Shown here: positions 1 to 6,051 of the stretch, piece after piece | Layout of the letters: each line of letters opens with the position of its first letter | How positions within the stretch are numbered: position 1 is the stretch's first letter | NCBI GenBank assembly: GCA_023432005.1 | Contig: JAEYVF010000032.1 | Location: 1 to 7,422 of the forward strand | Reading direction: 5' to 3' | From: Actinomycetes bacterium | Lineage (GTDB): Bacteria > Actinomycetota > Actinomycetes > Actinomycetales > Microbacteriaceae | DNA length: 7,422 bases | Made by a program: the position numbers and the translations under genes | The notes under the pieces: model-generated | Seen by the model: only the letters and a program-made list of their open reading frames with translations | What the model was told of the DNA's origin: nothing | The model's database searches: none

Positions 1-19
1 GACCGGTCGTGTCGGACAT
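1..19 (-). CDS. 5' end of a leftward gene (partial, six codons)
   Basis: Read on the minus strand, an ATG at 19-17 opens a frame M-S-D-T-T-G that runs off the left edge. It is preceded by a good Shine-Dalgarno sequence, AAGGAG (complement of 27-32), seven bases before the ATG. An ATG at 26-24 is out of this frame and too close to the AAGGAG. The gene lies 110 bases downstream of the small pit-linked membrane gene and in the same direction, so it may be the next gene of the same transcriptional unit or have its own promoter. Nothing can be said about its product. The ribosome binding site and start are all the evidence there is. Confidence 0.45.
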
Positions 20-91
20 CGCGCATCTCCTTCGATGAGTGGGATGCCGAGTCTATGTCGGCGCGCGCATGGGGGCAGCCGACGGCGCGGG

Positions 92-132
92 CGAGCGCTC
101 GACGCACCCGGCGGGGCGCGGATGAGCGCTCA
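92..132. repeat. Paired palindromes CGAGCGCTCG / TGAGCGCTCA
   Basis: Two 10-base perfect palindromes with the same core GAGCGCTC lie at 92-101 and 123-132. The second overlaps the stop codon of the small membrane gene. Because the core is self-complementary, the two copies can also pair with each other, forming an 8-bp stem just behind the stop on the minus-strand transcript. There is no T-run, so a classical intrinsic terminator is not supported. It could be a weak pause or terminator hairpin, or chance in GC-rich DNA. Confidence 0.25.
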
Positions 133-354
133 GCGGGCGCCGAAGAGCACGAGCAGGTGGTCGCCGACGATGAGGTAGATGCCGAAGACGACCGCGATGC
201 CGCAGAGCGCGAACATCGCGACCGACACGGGCCGCCGCCATGCCGCCTTGCCGTCGCCGAGCCGCAACGCGAGGGAGAAGAGCGTGACGACGAGGCATGC
301 CGACACGAGGGACGCGACGACGACCGTGAAGAACGCCAGCCAGTCGATGCTCAT
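130..354 (-). CDS. Small two-helix membrane protein coupled to pit
   Basis: A 74-residue protein starting MSIDWLAFF. The ATG at 354-352 overlaps the stop codon of the upstream phosphate permease gene (ATGA), and GGAAGG (complement of 362-367) sits seven bases before it, so this start is well supported and translation is probably coupled. It has two hydrophobic segments, about residues 6-31 and 43-71, separated by a short basic loop (GDGKAAWRRP); by the positive-inside rule this loop is cytoplasmic and both ends face out. Single cysteines lie in each segment (C20, C51). I recognise no domain. The overlap suggests it works with the permease, for example as a small subunit or modulator, but this is inference from position only. 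It is not the 355-residue frame that covers the same stop: the rest of that frame is an Arg/His-rich shadow of pit. Confidence 0.8.
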   Translation of the reverse strand: MSIDWLAFFTVVVASLVSACLVVTLFSLALRLGDGKAAWRRPVSVAMFALCGIAVVFGIYLIVGDHLLVLFGAR

Positions 355-1493
355 CGGCGCGCCTTCCGCTTCTTGGGACGCACGAACACGCCGGGCTCCG
401 GCTGGTGCAGGTTGCGGTGGTCGACGCGGCTGCGACGGGACCAGAGGAAGATGCCGCCGATGGTGATGAGGGCGAGCACGACGGCGACCACGATGCCCCA
501 CGTGCCGACGCTCACCAGCAGGGCCGCCGCGGCGCCCACGACCCCCGCAGCGGGGATCGTGATGAGCCATCCGAGGGCGATGCGGCCCGCGGTGCGCCAC
601 TTGACCGACGCGCCCTTGCGACCGAGGCCCGTGCCGATGACGGAGCCCGAGGCCACCTGCGTCGTCGAGAGCGCGAAGCCGAGGTGGGTGGAGGCGAGGA
701 TCGTGGCGGTCGTCGCCGACTCTGCGGCGAAGCCCTGGGCGGGCTCGACCTCGGTGATGCCGCGCCCCATCGTGCGGATGATGCGCCAGCCGCCCGAGTA
801 GGTGCCGGCCGCGATGGCGACGGCGCACGCCGCGATGACCCAGAACTCCGGTCCGCTGTTGACCTGCTGGAACCCCGCGGCGATGAGGGCGAGGGTGATG
901 ACGCCCATCGTCTTCTGCGCGTCGTTGGTGCCGTGCGCGAGCGACACGAGGCTCGCGGTGAAGATCTGCCCTCGCTTGAAGCCGTCGCGCTCGCGCTTGC
1001 GGGTGACCTTGTAGGCGATCTTCGTCGCGAGGAACGACACGAGCCCCGCCGTGACGGGCGCGAGGACCGCGGGGATGAGGATCTTCGAGGTCAGCACGCC
1101 GCCGTCGATGGCCCCGATGCCCGCCCCGACGATCGCCGCCCCGATGAGACCGCCGAAGAGCGCGTGGCTCGAGGAGGAGGGAAGGCCGAGGAGCCACGTG
1201 ATGAGGTTCCAGACGATCGCGCCGATGAGCCCCGCGAGGATCAGCTCGGGACCGATCTGCACGCCCCCGTCGCCCTCGCGGATGAGGCCGCCCGAGATCG
1301 TCTTCGCCACCTCGGTGCTGAGGAACGCGCCGACGAGGTTGAGCACCGCCGCGAGCGCGACAGCGGTCTTCGGCTTGAGGGCGCCGGTCGCGATCGGGGT
1401 CGCCATCGCGTTGGCGGTGTCATGAAAGCCGTTGGTGAAGTCGAAGAAGAGGGCCAGCGCGATGACGAGCGCTACCAGAATCAGGGGGTCCAC
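351..1493 (-). CDS. pit: PiT-family inorganic phosphate permease
   Basis: A 380-residue inner-membrane transporter of the PiT family (PF01384), which in bacteria imports phosphate, usually as a metal-phosphate complex, by proton symport. Family hallmarks are visible: DFTNGFHDTANAMAT at residues 18-32, its inverted-repeat counterpart AHGTNDAQKTMG at 186-197, the GLPSSSSHALFGG signature at 103-115 and its counterpart THLGFALSTTQVASG at 269-283. About ten hydrophobic segments are present, a basic central cytoplasmic loop (KVTRKRERDGFKRG, 162-175) separates the two halves, and the C-terminus is Lys/Arg-rich. The length fits the shorter actinobacterial members. The start is a GTG; an in-frame TAG three codons upstream excludes a longer protein, and MDPLILVALVIALALFFDF is the usual PiT beginning. 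The Shine-Dalgarno is weak. The gene heads an operon with the 74-residue membrane protein. PiT transporters are often the low-affinity housekeeping phosphate system. No convincing Pho box was seen. Confidence 0.95.
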   Translation of the reverse strand: MDPLILVALVIALALFFDFTNGFHDTANAMATPIATGALKPKTAVALAAVLNLVGAFLSTEVAKTISGGLIREGDGGVQIGPELILAGLIGAIVWNLITWLLGLPSSSSHALFGGLIGAAIVGAGIGAIDGGVLTSKILIPAVLAPVTAGLVSFLATKIAYKVTRKRERDGFKRGQIFTASLVSLAHGTNDAQKTMGVITLALIAAGFQQVNSGPEFWVIAACAVAIAAGTYSGGWRIIRTMGRGITEVEPAQGFAAESATTATILASTHLGFALSTTQVASGSVIGTGLGRKGASVKWRTAGRIALGWLITIPAAGVVGAAAALLVSVGTWGIVVAVVLALITIGGIFLWSRRSRVDHRNLHQPEPGVFVRPKKRKARR

Positions 1494-1501
1494 TGCGGGC
1501 T

Positions 1502-1531
1502 ATCCAAACACGCCGCGCGAACGCGCGGCAA
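1502..1531 (-). promoter_or_regulatory. Candidate pit promoter with palindrome in its spacer
   Basis: On the minus strand TTGCCG (1531-1526) and TTGGAT (1507-1502) are 18 bases apart, a plausible but weak -35/-10 pair (about 4/6 and 3/6 to the consensus). Transcription would begin near 1495, almost at the GTG of pit, which would fit the absence of a good ribosome binding site. The spacer is largely filled by an 18-bp palindrome (1512-1529). The box assignment is inference. Confidence 0.3.
1512..1529. repeat. Perfect 18-bp palindrome upstream of pit
   Basis: GCCGCGCG-AA-CGCGCGGC: two 8-base arms around AA, 18 bases upstream of the pit start codon. It is either an operator for a dimeric regulator, because it lies in the expected -35/-10 spacer, or a stable hairpin in a leader if transcription starts further upstream. 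GC-only arms are more likely by chance in this genome than mixed ones. Confidence 0.4.
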
Positions 1532-1600
1532 CTCGTGACCGCGAGGCGCGGGGACTCCCGCCCCCGGGCGGCCGGGCGAGGCCCGTCGAGACGTCGGAAA

Positions 1601-1614
1601 CCCCCGGAAGGGGG
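1601..1614. promoter_or_regulatory. C5-N4-G5 palindrome upstream of the 110-aa gene
   Basis: CCCCC-GGAA-GGGGG ends 26 bases before the TAGCAT -10 box of the rightward gene, just upstream of the expected -35 position. Similar C4-N4/6-G4 elements precede the promoters of two DUF2510 genes in this window (4595-4608 and 7090-7101). It may be a binding site for a shared regulator. It also lies about 110 bases upstream of pit, in the divergent gap. Confidence 0.35.
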
Positions 1615-1617
1615 AAT

Positions 1618-1646
1618 GTCGCGCATGCGGCCCGCGGCCCTAGCAT
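1618..1646 (+). promoter_or_regulatory. Candidate promoter of the 110-aa membrane protein
   Basis: TAGCAT at 1641-1646 fits the actinobacterial TANNNT -10 box. Seventeen bases upstream is TGTCGC (1618-1623), a poor -35. Transcription would start near 1653, giving a leader of about 33 bases that contains AGGAG at 1673-1677, eight bases before the ATG. Confidence 0.4.
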
Positions 1647-1685
1647 CCGACCAGGAGTCGGCCCGAACCGGCAGGAGAAGCTCGC

Positions 1686-2018
1686 ATGCGCTCTCGTCGA
1701 GCGCTGGGCGCGATCGCCATCTCGGCGGTCGTCGTCGCAGCAGTCAGTTTCGCCGTGGTGGACATCTCGACCTCGGCCGCGAGCGGCTGCATGCAGAGCT
1801 CCGGCCCGTGCACGGAGGTCGTGACTCCGTCGGTCGCGACCGCGTTCGCGGTCGTGGGGGCCGTCTCCCTCGTCGCTGCCGTCGTGCCGGCCGTCATGTG
1901 GATCCTGCGGAGCCTCGGCACGCAGCGCGAGGTGCGCCACACATCCGTCGACTACACGCGGCGACCGAGCGCGCGCGTGCGCGACGAGGACGAGGACGAC
2001 CGGCTCCCCGTGCCCTGA
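1686..2018 (+). CDS. Small two-helix membrane protein, unknown function
   Basis: A 110-residue protein with ATG at 1686 and a good AGGAG ribosome binding site eight bases upstream. Its layout is: basic N-terminus (MRSRRA), hydrophobic segment about residues 7-27, a short polar loop with two cysteines (GCMQSSGPC, C-X6-C), a second hydrophobic segment about 48-75, and a charged tail ending in an acidic run (RVRDEDEDDRLPVP). The positive-inside rule puts both ends in the cytoplasm and the two-cysteine loop outside, where a disulfide could form. I recognise no family. It has its own promoter and is divergent from pit and convergent with the helicase gene, so it appears to be a single-gene unit. 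Codon usage (GC-rich third positions) supports real coding. Confidence 0.75.
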   Translation: MRSRRALGAIAISAVVVAAVSFAVVDISTSAASGCMQSSGPCTEVVTPSVATAFAVVGAVSLVAAVVPAVMWILRSLGTQREVRHTSVDYTRRPSARVRDEDEDDRLPVP

Positions 2019-2021
2019 TCG

Positions 2022-4571
2022 TCACATCCGGGTGAGCCCCACGACCCGCACGACGGCGACCCCCTGCGCGCGCGACGCGTCGAGGTCGACGACGGCGTCG
2101 ATGCCCCAGTCGTGGTCGCCCGCGGGGTCATCGATGATCTGCCGGAGATCCCAGCGGTCGGGGTGCTCGGTGATGAGGATGCGCGCCGCCGACCGGGCAT
2201 CGGCGCCCGTGCCGATCGAGTCGTGCTCGGCGTAGTAGCGGTCGAGGGCCTCCGGCCAGCCCGCCCCCGGGTCGAGGGCGACGAGCTCGTCGTCGTGCTG
2301 CAGCGCCGCCGCCTGCACCCGGCGCCAGAGCTCGTTGCGCACGAGCACGAGGAACGCGCGCCTGTTGGTCGTGACGTCGGGCGGCGGGGGCGGCAGGACG
2401 GCCGTGGCGCGCGACTCGTCGGCCCGGGCGGGGTCCACGAGCGAGGCCCACTCGTCGAGGAGGCTCGAGTCGACCTGCCGCACGAGCTCGCCGAGCCACT
2501 CCACGATGTCGCGCAGCTCCTCGGTCTTCGCCTCCTCGGGGATGGTCTGACGGGCCGCACGGTAGGCGTCGCTCAGATAGCGCAGCACGAGGCCCTCGCT
2601 GCGCCCGAGCTGCAGGAAGCCGACGTAGTCGCCGAAGCCCATCGCGCGCTCGTAGAGGTCGCGCACGACGGACTTCGGGCGCAGCTCGTAGTCGCGGATC
2701 CAGGGCTGGCTCGACGCGAACGTCTCGTACGCCCGCTCGAGCAGCTCGGCCAGCGGCTTCGGCCAGGTGACCTCCTCGAGCAGCTCCATGCGCTGCTCGT
2801 ACTCGATCCCCTCGGCCTTCATGGCCGCGACCGCCTCGCCGCGAGCCCGGAACTCCTGCTGCGAGAGCACGGGACGCGGGTCCTCGAGCGTGGCCTCGAT
2901 GACGCTCACAGCGTCGAGGGCGTAGCCGGGAGCGTCCCGATCGAGCAGCTCGAGCGCCGCGAGAGCGAAGGGCGAGAGCGGCTGGTTGAGGGCGAAGTCC
3001 GGCTGGAGCTCGACCGTCAGCCGCACGCGCGCGGTTCCGTCGAAGCCGCCCCCCGTCTGCTCCACGACACCCGCGGTGCGCAGCGTGCGGTAGAGCGCGA
3101 TCGCGCGCCGCGCGAGATCGGCGCGACGCTCGGGCGTCTCGTGGTTGTCCCTCACGAGGTCGCGCACGATGCGGAAGGCGCTCCCCTCCTCGCCCGCGGG
3201 GGCATCGGCACCCGGCCGCGAGAGCAGCTGCAGGAGCATGGCCGCCGTCATCCGCATCGAGCTCGCGAGCGGCTCCGGATCGGCGGCGATGAGCCGCTCG
3301 AAGCTCGCCGGCCCCCAGCTCACGAACCCGTCCGGCGCCTTCTTCTTGACGATCTTGCGCTTGGCCTTGGGACCGTCGCCGGCCTTCGCCGCCGAGCGCG
3401 CGTTCTCGATCTCGTGCTCGGGGGCGAGGGCGATCACCTCCCCCGCCGTGTCGAACCCCGCACGGCCGGCACGACCCGCGACCTGGTGGAACTCCCGCGC
3501 GCTGAGCTGCCGCATCCGCGCGCCGTCGAACTTCGTGAGCCCCGTCAGCAGCACCGTGCGGATGGGGACGTTGATGCCGACGCCGAGGGTGTCGGTCCCG
3601 CAGACCACCCGCAGCAGCCCCTGCTGGGCGAGCTGCTCGACGAGCCGCCGATAGCGCGGCAGCATCCCCGCGTGGTGCACGCCGATGCCGGCGCGCACGA
3701 GCCGCCCGAGGGTCTGCCCGAATCCCGTCGAGAAGCGGAACCCGCCGATCGCCTCGGCGATCGCGTCGCGCTGCTGCCTCGTGGCGACCCGGACGCTCGC
3801 GAGCGCCTGAGCGCGCTCGACGGCCGCCGCCTGCGAGAAGTGCACGATGTAGACGGGGGCGAGCCCGTCGGCGAGGAGCTCCTCGACGAGCTCCTGGACG
3901 GGCTGGACGGCGTAGCGGTAATGGAGCGGAACGGGACGCTCCACGCCCGTCACGCGCGCGACGCCGCGACCCGTGCGGCGTTCGAGGTCGGCCGCGATCG
4001 CGGTGACATCGCCGAGGGTCGCCGAGAGCAGCACGAAGCGCGCGCGCTCGAGCACGAGCAGGGGCACCTGCCACGCCCAGCCGCGCTCCGGGTCGGCGTA
4101 GAAGTGGAACTCGTCCATCACGACCGAGTCGACCTCGGCGAGCGGGCCGCGGCGGAGCGCGATGTTCGCCAGGATCTCCGCCGTGCAGCAGACGATCGGC
4201 GCGTCGGGGTTGACGCTCGAGTCGCCCGTCACCATGCCGACGTTCTCGGCGCCGAAGATCGCCACGAGCTCGAAGAACTTCTCGCTCACGAGGGCCTTGA
4301 GCGGCGCCGTGTAGAACGACCGGCGACCCTGCGAGAGCGCCATGGCATGCGCGGCGACCGCCACGAGCGACTTGCCCGTGCCCGTCGGCGTGCTCAGCAC
4401 GAGGTGCCGCTCGAGGGCCAGCTCGAGCACCGCCTCCTCCTGCGCGGGATAGAGCCGGAGCCCCCGCGAGCGGGCCCATTCGTCGAACGCGGCGAGGAAC
4501 GCGTCCGGGTCCCAGGGCCGCGGGAGAAGCGACGCGAGCCCAGCGGATGCCATCCGACGAGTCTGCCCCAC
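2022..4571 (-). CDS. Ski2-like DEAD/DEAH-box helicase with DUF3516 region
   Basis: An 849-residue superfamily 2 helicase, expected to be an ATP-driven nucleic-acid unwinding enzyme in the cytoplasm. From the GTG at 4571 the motifs run in order: LYPAQEEAV (40-48, Q-like), TPTGTGKS (61-68, Walker A), TAPLKALVSEK (88-98, Ia), DEFH (153-156, Walker B), SAT (183-185, III), VYIVHFSQAAA (240-250, IV), VHHAGM (298-303), GTDTLGVGIN (325-334, V) and QVAGRAGR (363-370, VI). The HHAGM box and the form of motif VI are Ski2/Mtr4-like. After a Lys-rich linker (402-411, then APDGFVSWG) comes a long region matching what is known as DUF3516 in actinobacterial helicases. All catalytic residues are present, so it should be active; whether it acts on RNA or DNA is not known from sequence. 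Start choice is open: GTG 4571 or ATG 4553 (residue 7), neither with a strong ribosome binding site. It is divergent from the DUF2510 cluster and its stop is 3 bases from the convergent small gene. Confidence 0.92.
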   Translation of the reverse strand: MGQTRRMASAGLASLLPRPWDPDAFLAAFDEWARSRGLRLYPAQEEAVLELALERHLVLSTPTGTGKSLVAVAAHAMALSQGRRSFYTAPLKALVSEKFFELVAIFGAENVGMVTGDSSVNPDAPIVCCTAEILANIALRRGPLAEVDSVVMDEFHFYADPERGWAWQVPLLVLERARFVLLSATLGDVTAIAADLERRTGRGVARVTGVERPVPLHYRYAVQPVQELVEELLADGLAPVYIVHFSQAAAVERAQALASVRVATRQQRDAIAEAIGGFRFSTGFGQTLGRLVRAGIGVHHAGMLPRYRRLVEQLAQQGLLRVVCGTDTLGVGINVPIRTVLLTGLTKFDGARMRQLSAREFHQVAGRAGRAGFDTAGEVIALAPEHEIENARSAAKAGDGPKAKRKIVKKKAPDGFVSWGPASFERLIAADPEPLASSMRMTAAMLLQLLSRPGADAPAGEEGSAFRIVRDLVRDNHETPERRADLARRAIALYRTLRTAGVVEQTGGGFDGTARVRLTVELQPDFALNQPLSPFALAALELLDRDAPGYALDAVSVIEATLEDPRPVLSQQEFRARGEAVAAMKAEGIEYEQRMELLEEVTWPKPLAELLERAYETFASSQPWIRDYELRPKSVVRDLYERAMGFGDYVGFLQLGRSEGLVLRYLSDAYRAARQTIPEEAKTEELRDIVEWLGELVRQVDSSLLDEWASLVDPARADESRATAVLPPPPPDVTTNRRAFLVLVRNELWRRVQAAALQHDDELVALDPGAGWPEALDRYYAEHDSIGTGADARSAARILITEHPDRWDLRQIIDDPAGDHDWGIDAVVDLDASRAQGVAVVRVVGLTRM

Positions 4572-4594
4572 GAGCGGCGGTGAGCGGGTCGTGT

Positions 4595-4608
4595 CCCCAG
4601 GCTTGGGG
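4595..4608. promoter_or_regulatory. CCCCA-GGCT-TGGGG palindrome in the divergent control region
   Basis: A perfect 14-base inverted repeat with 5-base arms (followed by two more Gs) lies between the helicase start and the DUF2510 cluster. It is 37 bases upstream of the TATCAT -10 box for the rightward cluster and would fall at about the helicase transcription start or in its early leader. This position would allow one protein to affect both genes. It belongs to the same C/G-run class as 1601-1614 and 7090-7101. Confidence 0.35.
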
Positions 4609-4617
4609 GGAGGTGCA

Positions 4618-4623
4618 TGTCTA
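4618..4623 (-). promoter_or_regulatory. Possible helicase -10 box
   Basis: On the minus strand TAGACA (4623-4618) resembles the TAGACT box found before the third DUF2510 gene. Transcription would start near 4611, leaving a 40-58-base leader before the GTG or ATG start. No convincing -35 is visible 17 bases upstream, so this is tentative. Confidence 0.22.
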
Positions 4624-4645
4624 TCGGGCGCCGGGAGCGCGCCCC

Positions 4646-4651
4646 TATCAT
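4646..4651 (+). promoter_or_regulatory. Candidate -10 box (TATCAT) for the DUF2510 cluster
   Basis: TATCAT matches TANNNT and is preceded by CCCC, as is the related TAGCAT at 1641. Transcription would begin near 4658, giving an untranslated leader of about 72 bases before the ATG at 4730. There is no clear -35, so the promoter may depend on an activator. The 13-bp palindrome at 4661-4673 lies just inside the transcript. Confidence 0.38.
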
Positions 4652-4660
4652 GACGACGAC

Positions 4661-4673
4661 GAACGAGTCGTTC
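4661..4673. repeat. Perfect 13-bp palindrome GAACGA-G-TCGTTC
   Basis: Six-base arms of mixed composition around a central G, starting about 3 bases after the predicted transcription start of the DUF2510 cluster, which is a typical repressor position. It resembles the LexA SOS box GAAC-N4-GTTC but has five bases between the half-sites, not four, so a LexA site is not claimed. It could also form a small hairpin at the 5' end of the mRNA. Confidence 0.4.
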
Positions 4674-4729
4674 CGCCGGGGGGAAGTATCCGAACGCCCT
4701 CCCCAGGGACGCGGTGAGGAAGGTATCTC

Positions 4730-5986
4730 ATGGCGGAAGAGGAAGGCCATGTGCCGGCGGGTTGGTATCCCGATCCGCTCGGGCTTCCCCAGCTGCGCTG
4801 GTGGGACAACCACGCCTGGACCGAGCACACCTCGGACGCGCGCCAGCCGATGGTCGCGCAGGAGACGGTCACGGCGAAGCTCGCCTACGCCGACGACGAC
4901 GAGCTGCTGACCGAGCGCGAGGACCTCGCCTACGACACCGGCTCGGCCCAGCCGACCCCCGAGGCGGCCTTCGCGACGGCCGAGCCCGTCAAGTCGCTCG
5001 AGGCCCCCGCGGCCCAGCTCCGGCTCGAGGAGGAGGTCGTCTCCCCCGGTCTCAAGTACGCCCAGGAGCACGTCATCGAGGACGCGCCCACGAGCGCGCC
5101 GTTCCTGCTCGACACGAGCTACGACGACCTCCTCGGCGTCCCGATCGACCCCTCGCAGGCTCAGCAGGCGCCGGCGCACCCGGCGTTCACCCCGAGCTTC
5201 GATCCGCTCCCGACGTTCCAGGTGGACCCCAACGCCGCGTCCGGCGTCGGCACCTTCACGACGACCAATTTCGACCCGTCGTCGTTCGGCAACTTCACCT
5301 ACACCCCGTCGGTGCTCAACGAGCACGACCCCGCGCAGCCGCTCACGCGCCGCGCCGTCATGGCGGAGAACGGCCTCTCGGTCAACACGGGTCCCGTGTG
5401 GATCATCGCGCTCATGCCGGTCATCATGCTCGTGCTCGCGCTCATGTTCCTCGTGGCGGGCGACGCGGGCCGCGACTCGACGCTGTTCGCCGGCATCATC
5501 CTCGGCGGCTCCTACCTGACGACGGTCGTGCTCGCCGTGATCGACCGCGCGATGCTCAGCCGCATGGGCCACAGCCGCACGGCGAACTGGGACTGGGCGT
5601 TCCTCGGCGCCCCCGTGTACCTCATCGCGCGGATGTCGAACGTCGTCCGCGAGACCGGTCGGGGGCTCCGGCCCTTCCTGACCTGGTCGGCGCTCACGAT
5701 CGTGCTCATCGGCTCGTCGGTCGCCATCCCGGGCATCGTCATGGCGCTCGCGCCGGGCGTGTTCGCCGAGGAGGCCGAGCAGGCCATCTCCGAGCAGGCC
5801 AGCGTGATCGGCGCCAACGTCAACGCCACGTGCCCCGACGTCCCGCCGCTCCTCGTGGGCGACACGATGGTGTGCAGCGCCATCACGCCGACCAAGGTCG
5901 CCAACGTCGTCGTCAGCCTCCAGCGCAAGAACGGCTGGATCGACTGGCGTGTCGACGACTGGGGCGTCTTCTCCACCAACCGATGA
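4730..5986 (+). CDS. DUF2510 membrane protein with two-Cys C-terminal domain (first of cluster)
   Basis: A 418-residue protein with ATG at 4730 and a strong GAGGAAGG ribosome binding site (4716-4723). Residues 9-34 are a DUF2510 domain (PAGWYPDP, then RWWDNHAWTEHT). Residues 35-205 form an acidic, Pro/Ala-rich linker with repeated FDP-type motifs near 157 and 181. Hydrophobic segments lie at about 222-244, 250-271, 286-300 and 317-342, with a DRAMLSRMGH loop (272-281) after the second and APVYLIAR (294-301) in the third. The C-terminal 75 residues resemble DUF4333: the only two cysteines, C368 and C382, flank a Gly-Asp turn (C-X13-C). It is followed after 65 bases by a smaller paralogue and is probably co-transcribed with it. 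The function of DUF2510 is not known; it occurs at the N-terminus of many actinobacterial membrane proteins. The DUF2510 call is firm, the DUF4333 one is tentative. Confidence 0.88.
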   Translation: MAEEEGHVPAGWYPDPLGLPQLRWWDNHAWTEHTSDARQPMVAQETVTAKLAYADDDELLTEREDLAYDTGSAQPTPEAAFATAEPVKSLEAPAAQLRLEEEVVSPGLKYAQEHVIEDAPTSAPFLLDTSYDDLLGVPIDPSQAQQAPAHPAFTPSFDPLPTFQVDPNAASGVGTFTTTNFDPSSFGNFTYTPSVLNEHDPAQPLTRRAVMAENGLSVNTGPVWIIALMPVIMLVLALMFLVAGDAGRDSTLFAGIILGGSYLTTVVLAVIDRAMLSRMGHSRTANWDWAFLGAPVYLIARMSNVVRETGRGLRPFLTWSALTIVLIGSSVAIPGIVMALAPGVFAEEAEQAISEQASVIGANVNATCPDVPPLLVGDTMVCSAITPTKVANVVVSLQRKNGWIDWRVDDWGVFSTNR

Positions 5987-6051
5987 CCCTCACCGACACG
6001 GTCGAGAACGACCGGCAAGAGCCCGAACGCAGAGAAGAAGAGGTGGTGCGC

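Noticed and set aside
355..1197. N-terminal extension of the small pit-linked protein to 355 residues
   Set aside because: The extension is a low-complexity Arg/His shadow of pit. The ATG at 354 with GGAAGG and the ATGA overlap explains the small gene.
2128..4479. 783-residue minus-strand frame overlapping the helicase
   Set aside because: Arg/Ala/Gly-rich frame-shifted shadow of the helicase without any motif.
2112..4583. 823-residue open frame on the plus strand opposite the helicase gene
   Set aside because: Its product is dominated by Arg, Glu, Asp, His and Leu with no domain. Long open antisense frames are expected opposite a real gene with strong GC3 bias. The helicase frame has every motif in order.
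4661..4673. LexA SOS box before the DUF2510 cluster
   Set aside because: The half-sites GAAC and GTTC are present, but five bases separate them, not the four of the actinobacterial LexA consensus. Kept only as an unassigned palindrome.
4658..4729. Riboswitch or attenuator in the 72-base leader
   Set aside because: I recognise no conserved riboswitch core, no leader peptide and no terminator hairpin. G-rich and C-rich stretches could pair loosely, but that is expected at this base composition.
4714..5982. Upstream extension giving a 703-residue version of the second DUF2510 gene
   Set aside because: This part is an Arg/Pro/His-rich +1 shadow of the first DUF2510 gene. The real protein begins at GTG 6052 or at most ATG 5983.
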